Positions 18,289-25,425 of a DNA stretch of 40,161 nt are shown piece after piece. The notes beneath the pieces are model-generated. The model made no database searches and was not told where the DNA came from. It worked only from the letters and a program-made list of their open reading frames with translations. Made by a program: the position numbers and the translations under genes. Position 1 is the first letter of the stretch. Every line of letters starts with the position of its first letter. This DNA comes from an uncultured Acetatifactor sp. (lineage in GTDB: Bacteria; Bacillota; Clostridia; Lachnospirales; Lachnospiraceae). The DNA lies in the NCBI GenBank assembly GCA_910583845.1, contig CAJUAB010000030.1:12008-52168 (forward strand). The letters run 5' to 3'.

Positions 18289-18554
18289 TGGCCTATGAAT
18301 TTACCTTTACCCCGCGTTTCCGAAAGCATTTTGGAAAACTGACTGTTCAGGAAAAAAATCAGTTAAAAATCAAGTTGAAACTTTTAGCCGAAAATCCTTC
18401 CCATCCTTCACTCCGAACAAAACGTATTCAGGGAACTACTGACCTTTTTGAGTGCAGTGTCAACATGGACATTCGCATTATCTGGTTTTATGAAGGCGAC
18501 AAAATGATTATTCTGGTGGATGTAGGCCATCACGATATATTAAAGCAGTTCTAA
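18288..18554 (+). CDS. RelE/ParE-superfamily toxin
   Basis: An 88-residue basic protein of the RelE/ParE fold, with an early FTFTPRFRKHFGKLT, a central LRTKRIQGTTDLFECSVN and a C-terminal RIIWFYEGDKMIILVDVGHHD. RelE-like members cleave mRNA on the ribosome and ParE-like members poison gyrase; the sequence alone does not decide which. It is translationally coupled to the antitoxin. The last 15 bases overlap the convergent sirtuin gene, whose final residues are therefore encoded by cassette DNA. Confidence 0.88.
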   Translation: MAYEFTFTPRFRKHFGKLTVQEKNQLKIKLKLLAENPSHPSLRTKRIQGTTDLFECSVNMDIRIIWFYEGDKMIILVDVGHHDILKQF

Positions 18555-19406
18555 TACCTCCCCGATATCTCCGTCAACGCATATGGATTGCCCTGCGATC
18601 TCCCGCGGACAGGCCGCCTCCCCCTTATTTATACAGACATACTCCGCCTTCGGATTCTCCGCCGTCATCTGCCAGAACGGATACTTGATGATTCCCGGGG
18701 TATTGCCGCCGACTCCCAATTCCAGATACACAATATGGGATTGCCTGTGGCGGCGCACAAAATCTCCATACCGGTCCGCCGCCATATGCCAGCCCTCATC
18801 TTCCACAAAGGTATTGTCGGCCCGCAGATTCATTGACATGGGCGCGCCGCAGAGAGGGCAATAGGGAACCTCTTCGGAGGGAACGCGCATATTTTCCTGT
18901 CGGGCCACCATCTTCTTAACCGCCGTTTCATTATCATAGGTCTTATGGTGACAGGGTCTGGAACACTGCCACAAACCGTAATCACCCTGTGTGTAAAAAA
19001 GTCTCTGTTTGTCAAACCCCGCCTTCTGAAAACAGTGGTCCACATTGGTTGTCAGGACAAAATAATCTTTCTCCCGCACCAGATCGCGCAGATCCTGATA
19101 GACGCTTCTGGGCGGGTTCTGATAGCGGTTGATCAGAATATATCGGCTCCAGTACGCCCAATATTCCTCCAGGGTTTCATAGGGGTAAAAGCCCGCCGTA
19201 TACATATCGGTAAAACCATATTTTTCTATAAAATCCGGAAAGTTCTCCGCAAAACGTCTCCCGGAATAAGTGAATCCCGCCGACGCGGACAGCCCTGCGC
19301 CCGCCCCGATAAGAACGGCGTCCGCGCACCGTATTTTCCCGCTCGCTTTTTCAATCTGATCCCAACAGACGTTTGTAGATTTCATAGTCGCGGTCCTTGA
19401 AAACAT
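18540..19406 (-). CDS. Class M sirtuin (SirTM-like NAD-dependent ADP-ribosyltransferase)
   Basis: A 288-residue sirtuin. The NAD loop is GAGAGLSASAGF (residues 34-45), followed by TTNVDH at 119-124. Where ordinary sirtuins have the catalytic histidine, this protein has Gln140 (YTQGDYG), the hallmark of class M sirtuins, which ADP-ribosylate rather than deacylate. Zinc cysteines are C148, C152, C183 and C186. GGAGG lies nine bases before the chosen ATG; a second ATG at 19385 is possible. The gene overlaps the macrodomain gene by 56 bp, as expected for the coupled SirTM-macrodomain pair. Its last three residues come from the inserted cassette. Confidence 0.88.
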   Translation of the reverse strand: MFSRTATMKSTNVCWDQIEKASGKIRCADAVLIGAGAGLSASAGFTYSGRRFAENFPDFIEKYGFTDMYTAGFYPYETLEEYWAYWSRYILINRYQNPPRSVYQDLRDLVREKDYFVLTTNVDHCFQKAGFDKQRLFYTQGDYGLWQCSRPCHHKTYDNETAVKKMVARQENMRVPSEEVPYCPLCGAPMSMNLRADNTFVEDEGWHMAADRYGDFVRRHRQSHIVYLELGVGGNTPGIIKYPFWQMTAENPKAEYVCINKGEAACPREIAGQSICVDGDIGEVLELL

Positions 19407-20130
19407 TGAAAACCACCTCCAGATCTTTCTGACTCCTTTTCCGATAATCCCTTACGGTCCGGACTGCTGTGGCTGCGGCTTCTTCCTCCGGGAAATGAAA
19501 CTCTCCTGTAGAAATACAGCAAAAGGCAATACTTTTCAGACGGTACGCCGCGGCCAGCTCCAGGCAGGACCGGTAACAGTCCGCCAGCAGTTCACAGTCT
19601 GCTTTTGTGACTTCTCCGCAGATAATGGGGCCCACCGTATGAAGGACATAGCGGCAGGGAAGATTGTATGCTTTGGTGATTTTCGCTCTTCCCACCGGCT
19701 CTCTCTCTTTCTGCTTTTCCATGATACGGGCACATTCCAGACGCAGCTGTACGCCCGCGGCGGAATGAATGGCGTTGTCCACACAGCCGTGGCAGGGCAC
19801 AAAGCAGCCCAGCAGGGCACTGTTGGCGGCGTTTACCACAGCGTCTACGGACAGTCTCGTAATATCGCCCTGCCACAGGTAAATACCATCCTTCACAGAC
19901 GCGATATCCGTCAGGGAGACAAGCCCTTTCTCTGCCCGTTCCCCCTGTAGATACGCATCCTGTACTTTCAGAAAATCTTCCGGCACCGGCCTGGGCGGGC
20001 GTATATTCATAAGGGAGCGCAGCAGGTGTTTCCTGTCCTCGATCCGCGCCGGGATTTCCATGGATTTGAGTTCGTCATTTTCGTCTGTCAGAAACCGGAT
20101 CAGATAAAGAAGCCTGTCTTCCTGTGTCAT
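19351..20130 (-). CDS. Zinc-type macrodomain protein (ADP-ribosylhydrolase)
   Basis: A 259-residue protein. An N-terminal helical region precedes a macrodomain beginning near residue 80 (YLWQGDITRLSVDAVVNAAN). GCFVPCHGC at 108-116 and DNAIHSAAG at 118-126 fit the zinc-containing macrodomains linked to SirTM, which remove ADP-ribose from proteins. Later motifs include YVLHTVGPI and FCCISTGEFHFPEEEAA. GGGAGGATTTT precedes the ATG. It is 13 bp downstream of an NAD(P)-binding protein gene and overlaps the sirtuin, so the three are one leftward operon. Together with the sirtuin it forms a writer/eraser pair. Confidence 0.9.
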   Translation of the reverse strand: MTQEDRLLYLIRFLTDENDELKSMEIPARIEDRKHLLRSLMNIRPPRPVPEDFLKVQDAYLQGERAEKGLVSLTDIASVKDGIYLWQGDITRLSVDAVVNAANSALLGCFVPCHGCVDNAIHSAAGVQLRLECARIMEKQKEREPVGRAKITKAYNLPCRYVLHTVGPIICGEVTKADCELLADCYRSCLELAAAYRLKSIAFCCISTGEFHFPEEEAAATAVRTVRDYRKRSQKDLEVVFNVFKDRDYEIYKRLLGSD

Positions 20131-20143
20131 AAAATCCTCCCGT

Positions 20144-20773
20144 TTACTCCGCCACAACCGAAATTCTCTGGCGTATATGATTTCCGCAAAGTGCCTCGTC
20201 AACCATGGCCACCGCATAGTCGGCGTAGCTGATCACACTTTCTCCCCTGGCATTCAGGATCAGTTCTTCACCGCCCAGAATGTATTTGCCGGTTTTATTT
20301 CCATCCGCCTGAAAATCACCAGCGGGGCTGATATAAGTCCATTTCACATCTGTTCTGGTCCGGAGCTCTTCAAGAGCTTTGCCCATATGGGAGGCCAGCG
20401 GTCGGAACATTTCCGGGAAATCCGCCCCGTCCATGACCTGAACGGTATGCTCCGGGTTCACATACAGGCTGCCCGCGCCGCCTACCACAAGCAGCCTGGT
20501 TTCTTTGCCGCTTAAAAGGTCGCACAGATGTTTCAGAGAAGTGCTGTGCTGGGGCAGCGTTTCCGGCGTCCACGCGCCGAACGCGTCTATCACTGTGTCA
20601 AAGCCCTCCAGATCGGACGCACATAACTCAAACAGATCTTTCCGGATGACTTTTTTTGCTGCCGACCGGTTTTCTCCCCGCACCACAGCAGTGACATCCG
20701 CTCCCCTTGCAATCGCCTCCTGGACAATCATTTTTCCCTCTTTGCCGTTGGCGCAAATGACTGCGATTTTCAT
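20144..20773 (-). CDS. NAD(P)H-binding protein (NmrA/YwnB-like)
   Basis: A 209-residue Rossmann-fold protein of the atypical short-chain dehydrogenase group. The N-terminus MKIAVICANGKEGKMIVQEA has a GxxGxxG-like loop (ANGKEGK), with a later LLVVGGAGSLYV and WTYISPAGDF. No clear catalytic tyrosine-lysine pair is evident, so it may sense redox or nucleotide state or be a simple reductase. It is divergent from the HxlR regulator, a common pairing for quinone or aldehyde-stress reductases, and leads the operon containing the macrodomain and sirtuin. Confidence 0.88.
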   Translation of the reverse strand: MKIAVICANGKEGKMIVQEAIARGADVTAVVRGENRSAAKKVIRKDLFELCASDLEGFDTVIDAFGAWTPETLPQHSTSLKHLCDLLSGKETRLLVVGGAGSLYVNPEHTVQVMDGADFPEMFRPLASHMGKALEELRTRTDVKWTYISPAGDFQADGNKTGKYILGGEELILNARGESVISYADYAVAMVDEALCGNHIRQRISVVAE

Positions 20774-20837
20774 AACTCATTCCTCCTGTTTTCTTTTTTA
20801 TGTTGTCTGCGGCTTGTTTTCTCCCGCCTGTAAGTCT

Positions 20838-20866
20838 ATAATAGAGCTGTAGGGAAGAATCGTAAA
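20838..20866 (-). promoter_or_regulatory. Candidate promoter of the NAD(P)H-binding/macrodomain/sirtuin operon
   Basis: On the minus strand TTTACG (20861-20866), 17 bases, TATTAT (20838-20843). GCAC-TTTATT-GTGC (20871-20884) next to the -35 is a possible HxlR operator in the divergent intergenic region. Confidence 0.45.
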
Positions 20867-20928
20867 GTACGCACTTTATTGTGCTGTAGTTACCATAAGG
20901 AAACCATTGTGAAAACAGGAGGACTCTG

Positions 20929-21324
20929 ATGGAAAAAAAATTACCCGCCTGTCCGGTGGAGACTACCTTAATGCTGATCAGCGACCGCTGGAAAGTACTT
21001 ATTATCCGGGATCTGCTGGATGGCACAAAGCGTTTCGGGGAACTGAAAAAGTCCGTGGGCAATATATCGCAGAAAGTATTGACCGCAAATTTGCGCTCCA
21101 TGGAGGAGAACGGGCTGCTCACCCGGAAAGTTTATCCCGAAGTACCGCCGCGGGTGGAATATACGCTTACGGAAACGGGGCTCAGCCTAAGGCCCGTCCT
21201 GGATGCCCTGTCTTCGTGGGGAGCGGAATATAAGAGGAAAAACCGCGCTGATTTTACGGAGTGTACAGCACCTGAGACAATTGAAAAGAATACGGCCGCA
21301 CAGCCGGTGGGGGACAGAATATGA
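20929..21324 (+). CDS. HxlR-family winged-helix regulator
   Basis: A 131-residue MarR-like DNA-binding protein. The HxlR signature is clear: CPVETTLMLISDRWKVLIIR, DLLDGTKRFGELKKSVGNIS, QKVLTANLRSMEENGLLTRK and PRVEYTLTETG. The conserved N-terminal cysteine (Cys8) may sense reactive electrophiles as in other HxlR members. An AACAGGAGGACTCTG ribosome site precedes the ATG. It is transcribed away from the NAD(P)-binding gene, its likely target. The gene ends in ATGA overlapping the kinase gene. Confidence 0.93.
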   Translation: MEKKLPACPVETTLMLISDRWKVLIIRDLLDGTKRFGELKKSVGNISQKVLTANLRSMEENGLLTRKVYPEVPPRVEYTLTETGLSLRPVLDALSSWGAEYKRKNRADFTECTAPETIEKNTAAQPVGDRI

Positions 21325-22433
21325 ACACATTGTATCATACATTGGCAAGTCTTTGTGAAAAATACGCACTGGGAAAAATGCAGGGAAATCCGCAGGCCGT
21401 AGAGGGCGGATTGCTGCACCGCATGTACCATGTGACCACGGATCAGGGCGATTACGCCATAAAACTGCTGAACCCGGATATTATGAAACGGCCCCGGGCC
21501 ATACAGAATATGATGGATTCGGAGCGCGTCGCCCGGCATCTGTCCCATGGGCCGGACGCGGTGCCCGTGGTGGCGGCTCTGTCCGGGAAAAAGGGGGCTG
21601 ATGCGACACCGGGAGGGACGGCGCTGTCCGGAGATGATGAGCCTCTTTGGTTTGTGGATATGGACCGGGAGGATTCCCCGGAATCTTTTCGGCAATATGC
21701 CCTGGTCTATCCCTGGCTGGAGGCCCGCTCCCTGTTCGCGCCCCGCATCGGCCTTTCCCACTGCGGAAAAATAGGACGGATACTGGGACTGATTCACCAT
21801 GCGCAGCTAAAACCGGAGGATCTGGGCTTGTCCCCGGAAGAAACCGCACGTCCCCTGTATGACTGGCAGGGGTATCAAAGCCTTGCCCGGCATCAATCGG
21901 TTTCCTGGCTGGCTGATTACGAAGCCATGCTGCCGGATCTGACGCGCTGGGACCGGGCGGCCACAGAGGCCATGAAATCCGTCGCCTCCCTCCAGGTGGT
22001 CAGCCACCGGGACCTGGACCCCAAAAACGTGTTGTGGAAGGACGGTGAACCCTGGTTGATCGACTGGGAAGCCGCAGGGGCTGTGAATCCCTGGCAGGAG
22101 CTGGTGGAAGTGCTCTATTACTGGTGCAGCGATCAAAGCGGCGCCCTGGACCTCTCCCTCTGCCGGGAGTTGCTACAGGAATACACCCGTTTTATGGATC
22201 TGCACTCCGTGGATTGGGCTCCGGTTTTTGCCGTCAGCTTCGACGGTATGCTGGGTTGGCTGGAGTACACCCTGAAAAAATCTTTGGGGCTGGAAAAGGA
22301 TGAAAAGGGCGAAGGTCCGGCCCAGATGAAAGGCACCTACCGGGACCTCCTGCACCGCGAATCCCAGACCCGGCAGCTCGCAGAGCTCTGCGAGGCCATG
22401 GGCCACAGAGTCACAGCTGACAGTCCGCTTTAA
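21321..22433 (+). CDS. APH-fold phosphotransferase
   Basis: A 370-residue protein-kinase-like phosphotransferase of the aminoglycoside/choline kinase group (APH fold). The catalytic loop is VVSHRDLDPKNVLW and the metal-binding motif LIDWEAAG, both intact. The N-lobe is GGLLHRMYHVTTDQGDYAIKLL. The substrate could be a small alcohol or an antibiotic; nothing in the sequence decides it. The ATG overlaps the HxlR stop (ATGA), so it is translationally coupled to that regulator and probably produced with it. Confidence 0.88.
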   Translation: MNTLYHTLASLCEKYALGKMQGNPQAVEGGLLHRMYHVTTDQGDYAIKLLNPDIMKRPRAIQNMMDSERVARHLSHGPDAVPVVAALSGKKGADATPGGTALSGDDEPLWFVDMDREDSPESFRQYALVYPWLEARSLFAPRIGLSHCGKIGRILGLIHHAQLKPEDLGLSPEETARPLYDWQGYQSLARHQSVSWLADYEAMLPDLTRWDRAATEAMKSVASLQVVSHRDLDPKNVLWKDGEPWLIDWEAAGAVNPWQELVEVLYYWCSDQSGALDLSLCRELLQEYTRFMDLHSVDWAPVFAVSFDGMLGWLEYTLKKSLGLEKDEKGEGPAQMKGTYRDLLHRESQTRQLAELCEAMGHRVTADSPL

Positions 22434-22607
22434 GCCCCTCCCTTCGAAGCGCGCCTGAAAGTCCCCCGCGCCGGAGGGATTTGCGGAGATTCCCCCGGCA
22501 GAAACCCGGCGGGATCAGCCGGAGGGTTCCCGGGAAATACGTTCTGTCCGTTCAGGTACGCTGCGGACCTGCGTTTTGCGAAAATATGCCGAGAAAGGAT
22601 ATTGCGG

Positions 22608-23111
22608 ATGCTATACACAGATTTCTATTCTTCGCCCCTGGGGGATATTCTCCTTGCCGCGGATGACGCGGGACTGACCGGACTATGGTTTACGGGCGCA
22701 AAATACTACGCGGATCATCCAGACCCCCTGCGCCGGGAGAAAACCACGCCCCTCCTGGCGCAGGCCAGACAGTGGCTGGACACCTATTTTGCAGGGAGAG
22801 AGCCGTCAATATGCCCTCCGCTCCATATGTCCGGCACAGCCTTTCAGCTTTCAGTCTGGGAAATCCTGCTGAAAATACCTTATGGAGAAACCGTCACTTA
22901 CGGGGAGATCGCCGGACAGATTGCCCGGCAGAAAGGCCTTTCCCACATGTCGGCTCAGGCTGTGGGCGGCGCGGTGGGACGCAACAGAATCTCTCTCATG
23001 GTCCCCTGCCACAGAGTGGTGGGCGGGGGCGGAAACCTCACCGGATATGCCGGGGGGATTGACAAAAAGAGTAAGCTGCTGGCCATGGAAAAAGCGGGCA
23101 GGGCCCTGTGA
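22608..23111 (+). CDS. ogt: Methylated-DNA-[protein]-cysteine S-methyltransferase
   Basis: A 167-residue suicide DNA-repair enzyme that transfers O6-alkyl groups from guanine to its own cysteine. Active-site motif MVPCHRVVG, preceded by the helix-turn-helix stretch IPYGETVTYGEIAGQIARQK and the arginine finger region QAVGGAVGRNRIS. The N-terminal domain is short, as in Ogt/MGMT forms. The ATG at 22608 was preferred over the TTG two codons earlier because GAAAGGA is then at normal spacing. It faces a convergent AraC-type regulator. Confidence 0.95.
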   Translation: MLYTDFYSSPLGDILLAADDAGLTGLWFTGAKYYADHPDPLRREKTTPLLAQARQWLDTYFAGREPSICPPLHMSGTAFQLSVWEILLKIPYGETVTYGEIAGQIARQKGLSHMSAQAVGGAVGRNRISLMVPCHRVVGGGGNLTGYAGGIDKKSKLLAMEKAGRAL

Positions 23112-23127
23112 CACAAAGGGCCCTGCC
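23097..23127. terminator. Inverted repeat between convergent ogt and AraC genes
   Basis: GGCAGGGCCCT (23097-23107) and AGGGCCCTGCC (23117-23127) form an 11-bp GC-rich stem with a nine-base loop containing the ogt stop. There is no T tract on either strand, so it may only slow or block convergent transcription. Confidence 0.5.
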
Positions 23128-23136
23128 GCCTGTCTG

Positions 23137-23988
23137 CTATACCTGCTTCTTTACCACCGGTATCCACACTTCGTACCGGGCGTTCTGGGGATCAGGACTT
23201 AAATAAACCTCCACGTCGGGGGCGCTGCCATACTCGTATCCCGAAGTCGGCAGCCATTCCGTCACAATACGCCGCTCCAGTTCCTGGATGGACTGATTGG
23301 TTCCCTCTCCGGGAAATATGGCCCAGGTGGCCCCAGGCACGATATACTCTTCCAGATCCCCCTTGTCCCGGGAACTGGAGACGGCGATATAGTATCTCCA
23401 CGGCTCAGTGTCGTTGCAGGTGCTGACGCCAAGCACTCCCATGGGCGGCGTGTCCATCATCTCCCCCAGCCTTCCCAGGGTTCCGTCCGCGGCGATTTCC
23501 TGCCACTTGGAAGGAATAACCGCAAAATTTTTCTCGATATCCCTGTGCAATGGCACGGATACGCCCACAATGCGAAAAGCGTCCTTTGTCTCGATTCGAT
23601 AATTCATCTCTTCCACTCCTTTGACTGTGATTTTAAATGTGACGGGCGGGAATGATTTTACCGTTACCCCCTCCTGCTTTACCGCGGAGGGGGTAATTCC
23701 ATGGACGGACTGAAAAGCCCTGTTGAACGCCGTGGGCGAACTGTATCCGTATTTGCCCGCCACATCGATGATTTTCGCGTCTTTTTCCCGCAAATCCACG
23801 GCGGCAAGGGACATTTTCCTCCTACGGATATATTCGGCCAGCGGGACGCCCGCCATATAGGCAAACATCCTCTGAAAATGCCAGGAAGAGCAACAGGCAA
23901 TCTGCCCCAGGCGCCCGTAATCCACCTCATCCGTCAGATGCTCCTCCAGATACGCGATGGCCTCATTCAGTCTTTCAACCCATTCCAT
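23137..23988 (-). CDS. AraC-family regulator with GyrI-like effector domain
   Basis: A 283-residue protein. Residues 1-105 hold two helix-turn-helix motifs of the AraC/XylS type (YGRLGQIACCSSWHFQRMF, then KIIDVAGKYGYSSPTAFNRA). Residues ~125-280 are a GyrI-like small-molecule-binding domain (YRIETKDAFRIVGVSVPL, ending RYEVWIPVVKK). This architecture is that of Rob/SoxS-like multidrug sensors. GGGAGGAATTT lies about ten bases before the chosen ATG. The next gene upstream on the same strand, a transporter, ends 94 bp away and could be a target. Confidence 0.92.
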   Translation of the reverse strand: MEWVERLNEAIAYLEEHLTDEVDYGRLGQIACCSSWHFQRMFAYMAGVPLAEYIRRRKMSLAAVDLREKDAKIIDVAGKYGYSSPTAFNRAFQSVHGITPSAVKQEGVTVKSFPPVTFKITVKGVEEMNYRIETKDAFRIVGVSVPLHRDIEKNFAVIPSKWQEIAADGTLGRLGEMMDTPPMGVLGVSTCNDTEPWRYYIAVSSSRDKGDLEEYIVPGATWAIFPGEGTNQSIQELERRIVTEWLPTSGYEYGSAPDVEVYLSPDPQNARYEVWIPVVKKQV

Positions 23989-24082
23989 AACATAAATTCC
24001 TCCCTTTCGATTCCATGTTTCATTATATAACCTGCTCTTTCCTTTTTCCTCTCAATTCCTGCCCGAAAAAGAGAGCCTGTTT

Positions 24083-25225
24083 TCAGGGGCACAGATTTGC
24101 CCATACTACATGAAAAATAACCAACGCCGCCAGAAAACAAATGTTGCTCACCGTGAAAACCGCCATATACGCACCCTTGCGATGGCTCTCTTCCTTCGCC
24201 ACATACTTATAGGAAATCAGACTGGCCATGGAGGCAATCAGCGTCCCCAGACCGCCCAGATTCACTCCGACGATCAGCCGCTCATAATGATCTGTAAAAC
24301 CGGACAGCAGAAGCGCCGCCGGCACATTGCTGATGGCCTGGCTGGCGGCTATGGCGGCAAACACCTCCCTGCCGCGCACCGCCTCCTGAAGGAAATCACG
24401 GAAGAAGGGGATTCTCCCCATATTTCCGATAAAGATGAAAAATCCCGCGAATGTGAGCAGCAACGCGTAATCCACTTTTTTCAGAATGGTTCTGTCCGTC
24501 AGCAGCACAGCCGCCAGGACGATCCCCAGCACCCCTTCCCAGGGCAGCACATGAGCCACCGCCAGCAGACAGAGTACAAACAACGCCAGGTAGACCCAAA
24601 GCACAGGGGACGTACTCTCTTTTCCCCCGGTCTCATGGATTTCCACAATGCCCTCCCCCCTGTGTCTTCTGCCTAAAACCATTCCCCACACCGTCAACAG
24701 GGCCAGGGACAACAGGGCATAGGGCAGCATCAGCAAAAGAAATTGCGCCATGGAAATCCCGGCTCTGCCATAGAGATACAGATTCTGCGGATTGCCCATG
24801 GGGGTGAGCATACTGCCCAGATTGGCAGCTATGGTCTGCATGGCCGCCAGGGGCAGTGCCAGCCTCCGCCTCTGCTCCCTGCCCAGCATTTCCAGTATCG
24901 TAAAGGTAAAGGGCACAAAAGTGATCAGCGCCACATCATTGGTGATCAGCATACTGGAAAAAAAGCACAGCAGCATCAGAACCAGCACCAGGCCGCAGAG
25001 CCCCTTCACCCTTCCGAGAAGCCCCCGGGCAATCCGGCTGAAAACCCCTGTTTTCTGTAATCCGGCCATCACGCACATCAGGCAGAACAGGATGGCCAGT
25101 GTGCGCAGGTCTATATATCCGGCATATTCCTGATCCGGCAAAACAACGCACGCCGACAGGAGCGCCAGAAGCAATGCCACGCATAACACCGCTTCCTTTT
25201 TGAAGAAACATATCACTTTGTTCAT
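24083..25225 (-). CDS. SLC13/ArsB-type ion transporter
   Basis: A 380-residue polytopic membrane protein with about ten or eleven hydrophobic segments. Conserved half-site motifs are visible: LITNDVALITFVPF near residue 93 and NLGSMLTPMGNPQNLYLY near 135, then in the second half SQAISNVPAALLLSGF and LGGLGTLIASMASLISYK. These are the repeats of the ion-transporter superfamily containing ArsB, NhaD and CitM. The substrate is undetermined: dicarboxylate, arsenite or sodium exchange are all possible. AAGGGGACAAA precedes the ATG. Confidence 0.9.
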   Translation of the reverse strand: MNKVICFFKKEAVLCVALLLALLSACVVLPDQEYAGYIDLRTLAILFCLMCVMAGLQKTGVFSRIARGLLGRVKGLCGLVLVLMLLCFFSSMLITNDVALITFVPFTFTILEMLGREQRRRLALPLAAMQTIAANLGSMLTPMGNPQNLYLYGRAGISMAQFLLLMLPYALLSLALLTVWGMVLGRRHRGEGIVEIHETGGKESTSPVLWVYLALFVLCLLAVAHVLPWEGVLGIVLAAVLLTDRTILKKVDYALLLTFAGFFIFIGNMGRIPFFRDFLQEAVRGREVFAAIAASQAISNVPAALLLSGFTDHYERLIVGVNLGGLGTLIASMASLISYKYVAKEESHRKGAYMAVFTVSNICFLAALVIFHVVWANLCP

Positions 25226-25425
25226 TTTGTCCCCTTCTCTCTTCTTCTACTCTGTAAGCCGGCGCGTGTCCGGCAATGCCGTCCGCCATACGCGCGCCGC
25301 CGTATACAGGAAATCTGTGCCGGACACAGGAAGCCCGGCGGATATGTACAGTAGCATGGTAGCATCCGTGTCGCAAAAATGCAAGAAATTTTCCCTCCGC
25401 CCCAAACATCCTTTATGTAAGAAAA

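Larger units (their letters stand above)
17858..18592. mobile_element. Toxin-antitoxin cassette bounded by a 40-bp direct repeat
   Basis: Bases 17858-17897 and 18553-18592 are identical (40 of 40) and lie in the same orientation. Between them is 655 bp of AT-rich DNA holding only a promoter and the two toxin-antitoxin genes. Both repeats are copies of the sirtuin gene's 3' coding end. This is the arrangement of attL/attR after integration into the end of a gene, but no integrase or terminal inverted repeats are present. Confidence 0.75.

Noticed and set aside
24057..24100. Terminator after the SLC13-type gene
   Set aside because: Only a four-base stem (CCTG/CAGG) precedes the T-rich stretch, too weak to list as a feature.
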